Assembly: GCA_000752995.2 (NCBI GenBank)
Contig: LM994636.1
Span: 724,196 to 788,195, forward strand
Length of the DNA: 64,000 nucleotides
Direction of reading: 5' to 3'
Source of the DNA: Haemophilus massiliensis
Lineage (GTDB): Bacteria; Pseudomonadota; Gammaproteobacteria; Enterobacterales; Pasteurellaceae
Part shown: positions 27,139 through 37,234 of the stretch, piece after piece
Numbering within the stretch: position 1 is the stretch's first letter
Layout: every line of letters begins with the position of its first letter
Notes under the pieces: generated by a model
Database searches by the model: none
What the model saw: the letters and a program-made list of their open reading frames with translations, nothing else
What the model was told of the DNA's origin: nothing
Made by a program: the position numbers and the translations under genes

Positions 27139-27861
27139 TTACAGTTGTTGCAGATAATTTTTGCCTAACGCGTTCATTTGCCGGATTATCCAGCGTTGTC
27201 GCTGCTGAACATAGGCGGAAGGTCGGTCGACCTTAAATAACAGCGGATTCGGCAATACGGCGGCAAGCAGCGCCGCTTCCTGTTGAGTCAGCTGTTTTGC
27301 CGATTTTTTGAAGTAATGCCGGCTGGCGGCTTCAACGCCGAAAATACCGTTACCGAATTCGGCAATATTTAAATAGACCTCCAAAATCCGCCGTTTTGAC
27401 CATAGTAATTCCAACATTAGGGTAGCGGGGACTTCCAGCCCTTTGCGCAGCCAGCTTTGACCGTGCCACAAATAAAGGTTTTTCGCCGTTTGCTGTGAAA
27501 TAGTGGAGGCGCCGCGAATCCGTGTTGAGCGCTGATTATGCCTGAATGCGCTTTCAATTGCATTCCAGTCGAAGCCATAATGTTCTGGAAAAACCTGATC
27601 TTCGGCGGCAATCACGGCAAGCTGCATTTGCCATGCAATATTTTCAATATTTGTCCAGCGGTAATGCAGTTCGTAGCTTTCCCATTGCAGGATATGAGCA
27701 ATTTTCTGTTGTGCCATGTAAGCGGAAAACGGCACAGGCACAAAACGAAAAAACAATGTAATGCCACAGCACAATAATATCAGACGGCATACCCAGCGCC
27801 AGCCGTTTTGTTTCAGCAGGCGAGCTGTTTTTTGCAGACTAATTTTCTTCCGTTTGCCCAT
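27139..27861 (-). CDS. mtgA: monofunctional biosynthetic peptidoglycan transglycosylase
   Basis: Inner-membrane glycosyltransferase (family GT51) that polymerises lipid II glycan strands. 240 residues. A membrane anchor lies at about residues 22-42; the active-site block [16 protein letters not shown] contains the catalytic glutamate, and [17 protein letters not shown] and [15 protein letters not shown] are the other GT51 motifs. No transpeptidase domain. The ATG at 27861 is preferred over a TTG three bases upstream. It overlaps trpR by 23 bases, so the two are coupled. Confidence 0.95.
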   Translation of the reverse strand: MGKRKKISLQKTARLLKQNGWRWVCRLILLCCGITLFFRFVPVPFSAYMAQQKIAHILQWESYELHYRWTNIENIAWQMQLAVIAAEDQVFPEHYGFDWNAIESAFRHNQRSTRIRGASTISQQTAKNLYLWHGQSWLRKGLEVPATLMLELLWSKRRILEVYLNIAEFGNGIFGVEAASRHYFKKSAKQLTQQEAALLAAVLPNPLLFKVDRPSAYVQQRQRWIIRQMNALGKNYLQQL

Positions 27862-28147
27862 CAAGCTGCTCTTTTACCCATTGCATAAAGTCAGGTGGCA
27901 TAGTCTTGATCATATTTGATCCGCGTGTAATGGTTGCCGCGCTGGTATTTAAATTCTGTTGAATTTCTCGCTGCGGTAGCGCTTTGTCCAGTAATTGAGC
28001 AACGATTTGTAACCGCAATCCCACTGCGTCCCGTTCATCCGCCGTCAGCAGCAGGGTTAGTAGCTCCTGCTCTTTGCCCTGTTCAAAGGCGTGGCGCAAA
28101 ATAGTAATAAATGCGCGCCACTGTGCCATATTACGACTTACATACAT
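27839..28147 (-). CDS. trpR: trp operon repressor TrpR
   Basis: Small helical dimeric repressor that with tryptophan shuts off trp biosynthetic and transport genes. 102 residues, the family size. The helix-turn-helix is visible at about 66-88 ([22 protein letters not shown]), and [21 protein letters not shown] is the usual core. A TrpR operator lies just upstream (28167-28184), so it is probably autoregulated. The slt-trpR-mtgA order is the H. influenzae one. Confidence 0.95.
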   Translation of the reverse strand: MYVSRNMAQWRAFITILRHAFEQGKEQELLTLLLTADERDAVGLRLQIVAQLLDKALPQREIQQNLNTSAATITRGSNMIKTMPPDFMQWVKEQLDGQTEEN

Positions 28148-28166
28148 AAATTTACCTCATAGTGTA

Positions 28167-28184
28167 GTACTGTTGCACTAGTAT
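28167..28184 (-). promoter_or_regulatory. candidate TrpR operator and trpR promoter -10
   Basis: On the plus strand GTACTGTTGCACTAGTAT matches the symmetric operator GTACTAGTTAACTAGTAC at 13 of 18 positions, with both outer arms nearly intact. On the minus strand it overlaps a -10-like TATACT (28185-28180). It also overlaps the slt stop codon (28178-28180). A bound repressor would block trpR transcription. Confidence 0.7.
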
Positions 28185-30334
28185 AATCGATTATATTCCT
28201 GTTGGGTAAATTTTTGTATCGGCCGCTTTTGCAATAATTGATAATAATACGCGTAAGTCAGCACATTTTGGACATAGCCGCGAGTTTCATAGAACGGAAT
28301 TGAGGCGATAAATTCCGCCATGCTTAGCTTGCCGGCGGATCTTTCCAGCCAGCTGTCGACTCGCCGTGCGCCGGCATTATAAGCCGCAGCGATTAATATG
28401 CGGTTATTGCCGTAGCGATCGTATAATTCCTGTAAATGGGTGGTTCCCAGCATAATATTGATAAACGGATCGAACAATTGTTGGTCATTGCTATACGGCA
28501 GGCGGAATTTTTGTGCGGTCAGCTTGGCGGTTGTCGGCAGCAGCTGCATTAATCCTCGTGCATCGGCGGCAGAGGACACATAGGGGCGCCATGCGCTTTC
28601 CTGTCGGCCGATTGCCATAGCAAAAGTGCGGTCGATTTTTTTATCGTTTAAGAACAGATCAAACCAGTTCTGATAAGCATTTGGCAGGCGTAATTGAATG
28701 AATTCCCACGCTTTTGCCTGAATGGTGGCTTCTACCTGCAAATCGTACCATTGCTGTTGCTCGGCGTATTCCGCCAGCCGTAATTTTTGCTCGAAATCAG
28801 CTCGTTCAAGTAACTGTCGCCATTCGCGGTTAACGTTTGCCGTATCGTTAACATAGCGCAATTCCCGGATACGAGCGAGCGGTTCGGCATATTGTCGGGC
28901 AATCTCGGTTTGAGTTCGGGTTGGGGTCAGGGTTTTCATTTGCGGTTGATAGTCAATGCCCAGTTCTTCAGCCGCCAGCATCGGATAAAAGCCTGTGGCA
29001 TTTTGTTGCATCGCTTTCAATATCGCCTGTGCCTGAGCATTTTTTCCCTGCTTTTGCAGGACTTTTGCCGACCAGTAGCGCCATTCATCTTTGGCGGCGG
29101 TTTTATCCGACAATGCCTGTAGCCAAGGCGTTATCTCACTTTGTTGGCGAATGGCGAGACGAATACGCCGTTCCAGCAATGCATCGTCTTTTAAGTTCAA
29201 TAATGTACTGTCTCGCCATTGTTGCAGATTGACATCATCCGTATCAAAAATCCGACTGAGCAAGCGTTTTTTCCATTGCATAGTTTGCGCCGGCGTTAAA
29301 CCAAAACGTTCTGCCCAATCGGCAAATACGGCAAAGGGCGCTGCAGTAGGCAGTGCTGTTTTCGGCAATGTATTAATTAAGGCAGGAACTGTCGCCAGTA
29401 ACAGGCGTTTATCTTCGGCATTATGCGGCGATAATTTGTCGATATGGAATGTATTTTGTGGATTATGCAGATCTTGCGGCGTGTTTAGTAGTCGGTTCAG
29501 ATCCGCCAGCCATTTTTTTAGGGCATCGTCAGTCGCCTGTCTTTCCAAATGCGTAATCAGATTGCCGTTGTTTTTTTCAAATGCCAGCAAAGCACGCTGT
29601 TTAACTAGCTCAGGTGTGATGCCGCCGGTTTTTGACCATTGATCCAACAGCGGATCACATTGTCGTGGCAGACTGTTGCCGGTCAGCCAAAGTTGGGTGA
29701 GATCTTGGGCGGAAAGTGCGGTCTGTTTTTTATCCGTTTTGGCGATTTCCTGTCTTGCCTGCATGATAATACAACGGCTGCGTTGATCCGACGGCAGCGA
29801 TTCGGCGTTATCCAGAATCTCTCGCCAGTTATGATTTTTTTGCTGCTGTTGTAGCCAGTCGGAGCTGAGATCCGTCACAGAAAAATTTGGATTTCGTTGC
29901 TGAAAGGCAAGAATTTCAGTCAGCGTAATATTGTCTTGGTTGGCGTGAAGCAACTGATATTCGGCGTAAGGATAAAGCGGATAATCAGTTAAATCCGCTA
30001 ATAATGCCTGCACAATGCGGCGAGTGTTTTCGCTGGAAGATGCGCTTAATATTTGAGTCAGTCGCTGATAGTCGGAACGTTGTCGGGCAAGATGTTGTTG
30101 TGTCTGCTGTACCTTTTGTAGGCGCTGAATTTCTTGTTCCAGCGCGCTGATCTTTTGTTCGGTTGAGTTCGGAGTGCGCTTTTGTTGGCTTGTGGAAGAA
30201 TCGGACATTTGTTCCGACGAGAACTCGGATTTCTGACTTTGGGCGCTTGTCGCTGCGGTTGGGTTATGTGCTGCCAAGACCACACAGGCGCTTGATGAAA
30301 GCAGAAGTCCCAGTAAAAGCTGTTTTGCATTCAT
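28178..30334 (-). CDS. slt: soluble lytic murein transglycosylase
   Basis: Periplasmic enzyme that cleaves peptidoglycan glycan strands, leaving 1,6-anhydro-muropeptides. 718 residues, somewhat longer than the 645-residue E. coli Slt70. A signal peptide (about 1-21) is followed by a low-complexity Ser/Gln-rich linker (about 25-60), the long helical superhelix (U and L domains) and a C-terminal lysozyme-like domain with catalytic E579 in GRQESAW and the AAYNAGARR motif. It is read toward trpR. The extra length is in the N-terminal linker. Confidence 0.94.
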   Translation of the reverse strand: MNAKQLLLGLLLSSSACVVLAAHNPTAATSAQSQKSEFSSEQMSDSSTSQQKRTPNSTEQKISALEQEIQRLQKVQQTQQHLARQRSDYQRLTQILSASSSENTRRIVQALLADLTDYPLYPYAEYQLLHANQDNITLTEILAFQQRNPNFSVTDLSSDWLQQQQKNHNWREILDNAESLPSDQRSRCIIMQARQEIAKTDKKQTALSAQDLTQLWLTGNSLPRQCDPLLDQWSKTGGITPELVKQRALLAFEKNNGNLITHLERQATDDALKKWLADLNRLLNTPQDLHNPQNTFHIDKLSPHNAEDKRLLLATVPALINTLPKTALPTAAPFAVFADWAERFGLTPAQTMQWKKRLLSRIFDTDDVNLQQWRDSTLLNLKDDALLERRIRLAIRQQSEITPWLQALSDKTAAKDEWRYWSAKVLQKQGKNAQAQAILKAMQQNATGFYPMLAAEELGIDYQPQMKTLTPTRTQTEIARQYAEPLARIRELRYVNDTANVNREWRQLLERADFEQKLRLAEYAEQQQWYDLQVEATIQAKAWEFIQLRLPNAYQNWFDLFLNDKKIDRTFAMAIGRQESAWRPYVSSAADARGLMQLLPTTAKLTAQKFRLPYSNDQQLFDPFINIMLGTTHLQELYDRYGNNRILIAAAYNAGARRVDSWLERSAGKLSMAEFIASIPFYETRGYVQNVLTYAYYYQLLQKRPIQKFTQQEYNRLY

Positions 30335-30358
30335 AATGTATTCCCGTTAAATAGCACA

Positions 30359-30379
30359 AAACCCGACTAAATCGGGTTT
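30359..30379 (-). terminator. hairpin between secF and slt
   Basis: AAACCCGA/TCGGGTTT stem with a 5-base loop and a short T run on the minus strand. It is the second of two hairpins after secF and lies 25 bases before the slt start. Confidence 0.55.
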
Positions 30380-30406
30380 AAGAATTAATAAACAACGTTA
30401 AATTAG

Positions 30407-30432
30407 ACCGCACTTCGGTTTAAAAGTGCGGT
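30407..30432 (-). terminator. uptake-signal hairpin terminator after secF
   Basis: ACCGCACTT (30407-30415) pairs with AAGTGCGGT (30424-30432) across an 8-base loop, 7 bases past the secF stop. Another uptake-signal pair placed as a terminator. Confidence 0.65.
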
Positions 30433-30438
30433 GAAATT

Positions 30439-31407
30439 TTACGGCATTTCGTCAATTGCGTCTTTATCCACTTTCTGAACAATCATATGTTCGCGTTTTA
30501 AGCCGAGATCAAAAGCAATCGCAATGGCAACGAAGATTGAAGAGTAAGTACCGAAACCGATACCAATCAACAACGCCAATGAGAAGCTGTGAATGGTCGG
30601 CCCGCCGAATGCGAACAAGGCGATAACCACGAACAGGGTAGTGATCGACGTCATCAGGGTTCTTGACAGGGTTTGAGTCAAGGAAATATCAATCACATCC
30701 ATCGTTCCGATACGGCGGATTTTACGGAAGTTTTCACGTACGCGGTCGAATACGACGATACTGTCGTTCAGCGAATAGCCCACCACGGAAAGAATTGCCG
30801 CCACAAAGGTGAGATCCATTTCAATTTGCAGGTAGGAAAATACGCCCAGCGTTACGATCACATCGTGCGCCAGCGCCAATACGCCACCGGTGCCTAAGCG
30901 CCATTCAAAACGCATTCCGACATAACCGAGCAGCATCAGTAACGTGGCTAAGGTGGCGTAAATGGCGCCCTGAGTCAGTTCTTCGCCAACATTCGGACCG
31001 ACAAATTCCACGCTGCGAATTTGGATATCGTTATCCAATTTGCCGAGCATAGTTTGAATTTTATTGCCGATTTCCGCATCACTGGCGGTTGCCGGCAGGC
31101 GGATCATTACATCACGCACGCCGCCGGTGGTTTGCACCAACGCACTTTCAATACCGTTTTCTTTTAGGGTGGCACGCACTTTTTCCAGTTCCGCCGGCTG
31201 CGAGAAATGGGTTTCAATTACGGTGCCGCCGGTGAAATCCAATCCCCAGTTAAAGCCTTTGGTGAAGATAAAAAAGAAACAAACGGCAATAACGATCACC
31301 GAAAATAGGTAACCCCATTTGCGGTATTTCATAAATTCAATCAGTTCGAAAGGTAATTTAACGCCTTGGAACTCGTGAACTTTTTTCTGTTTTGTTAATA
31401 AACTCAC
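30439..31407 (-). CDS. secF: protein translocase subunit SecF
   Basis: Inner-membrane partner of SecD that uses the proton gradient to complete Sec export. 322 residues with six predicted membrane segments and one large periplasmic loop after the first. Conserved GLDFTGGTVIE near residue 55 and the RND-type segment YSLNDSIVVFDRVREN near 200 are present. The start is a GTG at 31407 preceded by GAGGAT; no suitable ATG exists. It lies 15 bases after secD. Confidence 0.96.
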   Translation of the reverse strand: MSLLTKQKKVHEFQGVKLPFELIEFMKYRKWGYLFSVIVIAVCFFFIFTKGFNWGLDFTGGTVIETHFSQPAELEKVRATLKENGIESALVQTTGGVRDVMIRLPATASDAEIGNKIQTMLGKLDNDIQIRSVEFVGPNVGEELTQGAIYATLATLLMLLGYVGMRFEWRLGTGGVLALAHDVIVTLGVFSYLQIEMDLTFVAAILSVVGYSLNDSIVVFDRVRENFRKIRRIGTMDVIDISLTQTLSRTLMTSITTLFVVIALFAFGGPTIHSFSLALLIGIGFGTYSSIFVAIAIAFDLGLKREHMIVQKVDKDAIDEMP

Positions 31408-31422
31408 AATCTTATCCTCACG

Positions 31423-33273
31423 CTAAATTGACAGTTTTTCTACTTTTTTGCCGCCGTACAACCAGTTAACCAACATGCGGGTTCCGGTAATTGCGGTGAA
31501 CATTGAAATCGCCACACCTAAAGACAGCGTAATAGCAAAGCCTTTCACCGGTCCGGTACCGACGGCGTATAGCACGACGGCAGTCAAAATGGTGGTGAGG
31601 TTGGCATCGAAAATACTGGTAAAGGCACCGTTATAGCCTTCGTGAATAGCTTGTTGAACGGAACGTCCGTTGCGTATTTCTTCCTTAATGCGTTCAAAGA
31701 TCAACACATTGGCGTCAACGGACATCCCGACCGACAGAATAATCCCGGCAATTCCGGGCATTGTCAGGGTTGCGCCCGGCAACAGCGACATTAAGCCGAC
31801 CAGCAATACCATGTTTGCCATTAAGGCGATATTGGCGAACAGACCGAACAGTTTGTAGTACACCAGCATAAACAGAATAACGATAGCCAGTCCCCAAACG
31901 CCGGCTTTCAGACCTTGTTCAACGTTTTGCGCACCTAACGACGGACCGACGGTGCGTTCTTCAACGATTTGAATCGGTGCGGTTAATGCGCCGGAACGGA
32001 GTAACACGGATAGATTCTGCGCTTCCGCCGGGCTGTCGATGCCGGTAATTTGGAATTGACTGCCGAAACGTCCCTGAATGGTGGCGACATTAATCACTTC
32101 CTCATGTTTTGCCAGAATGGTTTTGCCGTTTTCATCTTTTTTGCCGCTGTCTTTATATTCCACATATAAAGTCGCCATCGGTTTTTTCAGATTCAGCTTG
32201 GTGGTTTGTGACATAATCTCGCCGCCTTCACTGTCCAGCGTGACGCTTACCTGCGGGGAGGCAGTATTCTGATCGACACCGGAACTGGCGTTAGTGATAT
32301 GTTCGCCGCCGAGAACCGCACGCTTGTACAGTACGACCGGATTGCCGTTGCGATCCTGTTTCACTTCCGAATCGGAAGGCACCATACCGCGTGCTGCTGC
32401 TTCAAGATTGGCATTTTGGTTGACCAGCCGGAATTCTAGTGTCGCTGTGGCACCTAGAATTTCTTTTGCCCGCGCGGTGTCCTGTACGCCCGGTAGTTCT
32501 ACCACAATACGTTCTGCGCCTTGTCGCTGAATTACCGGTTCGGATACGCCTAATTCTTCCACGCGGCGGCGCAGAATGCTCAAGTTCTGTTCGATAGCAT
32601 GATCACGCGCTTCGTTCAATGCGGTATCAGATAAGCCCAATGACAAGGTATTGCTTGAAACCTCGTTCACTTCAAGGGTCGGATGCTGTTTACGCAGAAA
32701 ACGCTGTGCGTCGGATAATTGCTCCGGTTTAGCCAATGTGACCAATGTGGTGAAGTTTTCGCCGCCGCGAATAGCGCTGTATTGATATTTTTCTTTGCGC
32801 AGTTCGGTACGCAGATTATCCTGTAGCTGTTCCTGACGTTTGCCTAATGCGGTGTTCATATCCACTTCCATCAGGAAGCGTACTCCGCCGCGTAAATCCA
32901 AACCCCATTTCATCGGGTTGCCGCCGATGTCGGTTAACCATTTAGGGGTTGCCGGTGCAAGATTAAGGGCGACGGAATAATTATTGCCTAATTTTTCGGT
33001 GATTTTGTCTTTCGCTAACAGCTGATCGTCGGTGTTATTGAAACGGGCTAAAATAGAACCGTTTTCCAGTATGATCGATTTAAGCGGTAATTGATTTCGG
33101 GTTAATACCTGTTGAACTTCACCAAGCAATGCGGTATTTGCTTCCTGCCCGCGAGTTCCTGAGATTTGTACGGCAGGATCCTCGCCGTAAAGATTCGGAA
33201 GAGAATATAAAAGACCAATGGCGACCACAAGGATCACCATTATATTCTTCCATAAAGGGTAACGATTTAACAT
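31423..33273 (-). CDS. secD: protein translocase subunit SecD
   Basis: Large inner-membrane subunit of the SecDF-YajC complex that pulls exported proteins across the membrane. 616 residues. One N-terminal membrane segment, a large periplasmic domain carrying [15 protein letters not shown] (about 123-137) and [12 protein letters not shown], then five C-terminal segments with [34 protein letters not shown] sequence, the RND-family core with its conserved aspartate. Middle gene of yajC-secD-secF. Confidence 0.97.
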   Translation of the reverse strand: MLNRYPLWKNIMVILVVAIGLLYSLPNLYGEDPAVQISGTRGQEANTALLGEVQQVLTRNQLPLKSIILENGSILARFNNTDDQLLAKDKITEKLGNNYSVALNLAPATPKWLTDIGGNPMKWGLDLRGGVRFLMEVDMNTALGKRQEQLQDNLRTELRKEKYQYSAIRGGENFTTLVTLAKPEQLSDAQRFLRKQHPTLEVNEVSSNTLSLGLSDTALNEARDHAIEQNLSILRRRVEELGVSEPVIQRQGAERIVVELPGVQDTARAKEILGATATLEFRLVNQNANLEAAARGMVPSDSEVKQDRNGNPVVLYKRAVLGGEHITNASSGVDQNTASPQVSVTLDSEGGEIMSQTTKLNLKKPMATLYVEYKDSGKKDENGKTILAKHEEVINVATIQGRFGSQFQITGIDSPAEAQNLSVLLRSGALTAPIQIVEERTVGPSLGAQNVEQGLKAGVWGLAIVILFMLVYYKLFGLFANIALMANMVLLVGLMSLLPGATLTMPGIAGIILSVGMSVDANVLIFERIKEEIRNGRSVQQAIHEGYNGAFTSIFDANLTTILTAVVLYAVGTGPVKGFAITLSLGVAISMFTAITGTRMLVNWLYGGKKVEKLSI

Positions 33274-33307
33274 AGATTTCCTGTTCCCTTGCGGAATAGA
33301 TTAAACA

Positions 33308-33610
33308 TTAAAGATCGCTGATTGGTTGATCTTTCGGTAAGACAGAAACGATAAAGTTGCGTTGAATACTGACTTCAGTTTTAGAGTTTAAGGCGATCAC
33401 TACATCATCGCTGTCCGGCGAAATTTTAGTAATTTTGCCCATTAATCCGCCGGAAGTCAGCACTTTGGTTCCTTTTGCCAACTCGGACATTAATTGTTTG
33501 TGGGCTTTGTTGCGTTTCGCTTGCGGACGATAAATCATAAAGTAGAAAATCAGACCGAAAATCACGAAAATAAACAACATTGACATTGGGCTACCTTGTT
33601 GAGCTTCCAT
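33308..33610 (-). CDS. yajC: Sec translocon accessory protein YajC
   Basis: Small single-pass inner-membrane protein associated with SecDF. 100 residues. The hydrophobic segment (about 10-26) is followed by the diagnostic YRPQAKRNKAH and LAKGTKVLTSGGLMGKI. ATG at 33610 with AAGGAT upstream. First gene of yajC-secD-secF; the 124 bases upstream, before the TusA-like gene, probably hold the promoter. Confidence 0.96.
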   Translation of the reverse strand: MEAQQGSPMSMLFIFVIFGLIFYFMIYRPQAKRNKAHKQLMSELAKGTKVLTSGGLMGKITKISPDSDDVVIALNSKTEVSIQRNFIVSVLPKDQPISDL

Positions 33611-33734
33611 TTTTTATCCTTTTTAAGTTAAATTAATCATAATTCCAGAAAAAACAGGTGGCTAAAATAGCATAAAACCGGCTTAATGTGAAAAATATTT
33701 TATGTTGGAGGCGCACAAAAACGGCGGCGCGGAA

Positions 33735-33956
33735 TTATTTTCCGATCACCAGCCGCTGATATGTGGGAAACTGCTCGATACGAATAAGTCGCCAGCCTGT
33801 TTGGCGACATAATAATTGAAAATCATCAATTGAACTGAAAAGATTCAAGTGCAGGTATAAAATATCCTGCGGATGTAATTGAGCCAGTGCCCGTTTAGTT
33901 CTTAATAACGGAATCGGACAGCTGAATTCGGTTAAATCCAGTGCATATTCAGTCAT
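33735..33956 (-). CDS. TusA/SirA-like sulfur-carrier family protein
   Basis: 73 residues with the family motif CPIPLLRTKRAL near residue 13, whose cysteine carries persulfide in TusA. TusA itself passes sulfur to TusBCD for tRNA 2-thiouridine; several paralogues have other or unknown roles. This one differs from standard TusA in lacking the common DDPA-type segment (it has LNLFSSIDDFQLLC) and sits 14 bases after a hemerythrin-like gene. I therefore give no gene symbol. A related pair of small genes is found at this place in H. influenzae, from memory. Confidence 0.8.
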   Translation of the reverse strand: MTEYALDLTEFSCPIPLLRTKRALAQLHPQDILYLHLNLFSSIDDFQLLCRQTGWRLIRIEQFPTYQRLVIGK

Positions 33957-33970
33957 CTTGTGCGCTCACC

Positions 33971-34483
33971 TTATATTTTCCGTCGCGCTGCCATTATTTT
34001 TCCCATGGCTTGCAGTTCGTCTATCGACAGTTGTTGCTTGCCCAATTCAAACAACGGCTCTTCGCGCGCGATATGGCGGTCATAAGCGGCGATAAAAGCA
34101 TCAACTAAGGTGTGGTCAACGTCCATACGTTCATCATTTAACAGCGCTTCCAACTGGACGGACAGGCGCACCCAATTCTGGTGCAAATCAAGATGCTGCC
34201 GTTCAAGAACATCAATATCCTGTTGTGCATTAGGCACATATCTAAGCAACGCCGGGAAAAAATCTTTTTCTTCATCTTCATGATGCAGCGGCGCCGAATG
34301 ATTGAAATAAGTCAGAATTTGCCGCACATCGTTTTTTACCGCTTGATTGATTCCCTTCGTCTGTAAATACTCGGGCAGAATTCGCAGTTGGCGGCAGAAC
34401 CCTTTCACTTTACCGTGACAGGCATATAGCATATCAATGGGATCATCCCAGCCTACCGAAGGCGGCGTATTGAAATTAAGCAT
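33971..34483 (-). CDS. hemerythrin HHE domain-containing protein
   Basis: 170 residues, all helical, with the metal-ligand pattern of the HHE/hemerythrin fold: YACHGKV near residue 22, LHHEDEEKDFFP near 67, ERQHLDLHQNW near 94 and YDRHIAREEPLFE near 134. Such proteins bind a di-iron centre and sense or handle oxygen, nitric oxide or iron; the exact role here is unknown. No domain is fused. It is 21 bases downstream of tgt and just upstream of the TusA-like gene, so all three are probably cotranscribed. ATG at 34483 with AGAGGG upstream. Confidence 0.82.
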   Translation of the reverse strand: MLNFNTPPSVGWDDPIDMLYACHGKVKGFCRQLRILPEYLQTKGINQAVKNDVRQILTYFNHSAPLHHEDEEKDFFPALLRYVPNAQQDIDVLERQHLDLHQNWVRLSVQLEALLNDERMDVDHTLVDAFIAAYDRHIAREEPLFELGKQQLSIDELQAMGKIMAARRKI

Positions 34484-34504
34484 CCTGTTTTCCCTCTCTT
34501 TACA

Positions 34505-35701
<1,197 letters not shown>

Positions 35702-35723
35702 TTATATCGGGGGTTGTGTAGCA

Positions 35724-35890
35724 CCTACGTTCTTTTGCGTGCACAAAAGAACGTAGGCAAAGAAAAGTGCCCCGACTAAGCCGCTTTTCCGTTCTACAAG
35801 AAAATTTCTTACAGAAAGTTAGCCTGATGTTCGCTACGCTCTCACTCGGCGTAACTTTCCTAAAAATTCTCTTTTCGAACGGGCGGCTTA
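35724..35890. repeat. palindromic intergenic element between queA and tgt
   Basis: Two nested-looking palindromes fill most of the 264-base gap. The first is a perfect 14-bp stem, 35724-35737 with 35744-35757, loop CGTGCA. The second is a long imperfect inverted repeat: TAAGCCGC (35777-35784) plus CCGTTC (35789-35794) pair with GAACGG (35877-35882) plus GCGGCTTA (35883-35890), and inner AT-rich arms also pair (AGAAAGTTA with TAACTTTC). It encodes no credible protein. The form suggests a dispersed repeat of MITE/REP type, though only one copy lies in this window. Confidence 0.65.
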
Positions 35891-35920
35891 CACGGGGAAC
35901 CGTATTTTTCAGCCGAAAAC

Positions 35921-37012
35921 TTAATCCAACCCCACCACATGCGCATTTTTGGTGATAAACATCGCATCACCGTAACTGAAAAAACGATAACGATTTTCCA
36001 CCGCACTTTGATACGCCGCCATGGTGTGCGAATAACCTGCAAATGCCGAGACTAACATAATCAGGGTGCTTTCCGGCAAGTGGAAGTTTGTGATTAAGCA
36101 ATCCGTAACTCGAAAGGTTTTGCCGGGATAGATAAAGATCGAGGTATCGGAGAAATAAGGCGCAAGTAATTGTCCGCCACCTTGTTGTGCCGCGGCTAAT
36201 GCGGCGCTTTCGATGGAACGCACGGACGTAGTGCCGACGGCAATAACGCGTTTGCCGCGTTGTTTGGTCGCCAGCACGGCATCCACCACTTCTTGTGACA
36301 CCTGTGCGTATTCGGCGTGCATAATGTGATCTTCGATATTTTCCACTCGCACCGGTTGAAATGTACCGGCTCCGACGTGCAGAGTGACGAAAGCAAAATT
36401 CACGCCTTTTTGTTTTAATTTAGTCAGTAATTCATCATCAAAATGCAAACCGGCAGTAGGCGCCGCCACCGCACCCGGCACTTTGTTATAGACCGTTTGA
36501 TAGCGTTCTTTATCCGCCTCTTCATCGGGGCGATCAATATAAGGCGGCAACGGGATATGACCGATTTGCTGCAACAAATCTAAAAGTGCGGTGCTTTTTT
36601 CCGCAATTTCCAGTTCGAATAACGCCCCCTGACGCGCGACCATAGTAGCGCTAATGCCGTTACCTGTGCCTAGTTTGTCTTCGCCCAACAATAATACGGC
36701 GCCTTCTTTCGGCGCTTTGGACGCGCGTATATGGGCGAGCAAGCGGTTTTCAGTCAGAATCCGTTCGAGCAGCACTTCCACTTTGCCGCCACTGGCTTTG
36801 CGCCCGAATATCCGGGCCGGGATCACGCGGGTATTATTGAAGATCAGTAGATCGCCGGGATTAATCAGCGTAACAATATCGGTAAAAGTGCGGTGAAAAA
36901 TTTCACCGTTTTCACCGTTTAGCTGTAACAAACGGCTGGCAGTGCGCTCAGGTTTCGGGTAACGGGCAATTAATTCGTCTGGTAAATCAAAATAAAAATC
37001 GGAAACACGCAT
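35921..37012 (-). CDS. queA: S-adenosylmethionine:tRNA ribosyltransferase-isomerase
   Basis: Transfers and isomerises the ribosyl group of SAM onto preQ1-tRNA to give epoxyqueuosine. 363 residues. Family landmarks: [19 protein letters not shown] at the start, [15 protein letters not shown] near 55, the TAGLHFD segment near 190, [15 protein letters not shown] near 210 and [17 protein letters not shown] near 320. ATG at 37012 with AGGAT upstream. A weak promoter (TTGTAC, 17 bases, TAGACT) lies just upstream on the minus strand. It precedes tgt. Confidence 0.96.
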   Translation of the reverse strand: MRVSDFYFDLPDELIARYPKPERTASRLLQLNGENGEIFHRTFTDIVTLINPGDLLIFNNTRVIPARIFGRKASGGKVEVLLERILTENRLLAHIRASKAPKEGAVLLLGEDKLGTGNGISATMVARQGALFELEIAEKSTALLDLLQQIGHIPLPPYIDRPDEEADKERYQTVYNKVPGAVAAPTAGLHFDDELLTKLKQKGVNFAFVTLHVGAGTFQPVRVENIEDHIMHAEYAQVSQEVVDAVLATKQRGKRVIAVGTTSVRSIESAALAAAQQGGGQLLAPYFSDTSIFIYPGKTFRVTDCLITNFHLPESTLIMLVSAFAGYSHTMAAYQSAVENRYRFFSYGDAMFITKNAHVVGLD

Positions 37013-37108
37013 AGGATAATTTTTGTTTGCAGATTAAAAAAACTGAATGGCGTAGTCTAGTGCGAATTGACGGTGAGTACAAGCAAAATTCGGTTTTAAT
37101 TTTGCCGC

Positions 37109-37170
37109 AAAAAAATGCCCTTTCAGCAGAAAGGGCGAATATATTTGGAGTCATACTTTTTAGGGTACGG
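37109..37170 (-). ncRNA. candidate small RNA between trhP and queA
   Basis: A complete minus-strand transcription unit of about 62 nt with no protein: a strong promoter at 37176-37203, a short body, and a rho-independent terminator (GCCCTTTC 37117-37124 with GAAAGGGC 37129-37136, 4-base loop, then seven U). queA begins 97 bases further on with its own promoter-like sequence, so this reads as a free small RNA, although a terminated leader for queA is the alternative. No preQ1 riboswitch pattern was found in it. Confidence 0.6.
37117..37136 (-). terminator. strong rho-independent terminator upstream of queA
   Basis: 8-bp perfect stem with an AGCA loop; seven A on the plus strand at 37109-37115 give the U tract on the minus strand. 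It ends the candidate small RNA and any transcript reading out of trhP. Confidence 0.88.
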
Positions 37171-37175
37171 GGCTC

Positions 37176-37203
37176 ATTATACACATGAATTTTACAATTG
37201 CAA
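37176..37203 (-). promoter_or_regulatory. promoter of the candidate small RNA
   Basis: Minus strand: -35 TTGCAA (37203-37198), 16-base spacer, perfect -10 TATAAT (37181-37176). A lone CRP-like half-site TGTGA lies upstream at 37232-37228, centred around -55; its partner half is poor. Confidence 0.65.
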
Positions 37204-37234
37204 CATTTTTTTAACAAAAATATTGCATCACAAT

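Noticed and set aside
35767..35955. 62-codon open frame in the queA-tgt gap
   Set aside because: It runs across the inverted repeat and into the queA 3' end; composition follows the palindromes, not a protein.
37109..37170. preQ1 riboswitch before queA
   Set aside because: The leader lacks the preQ1-I pattern (short GC stem with the C-rich loop and A-rich tail), so I treat it as a small RNA candidate instead.
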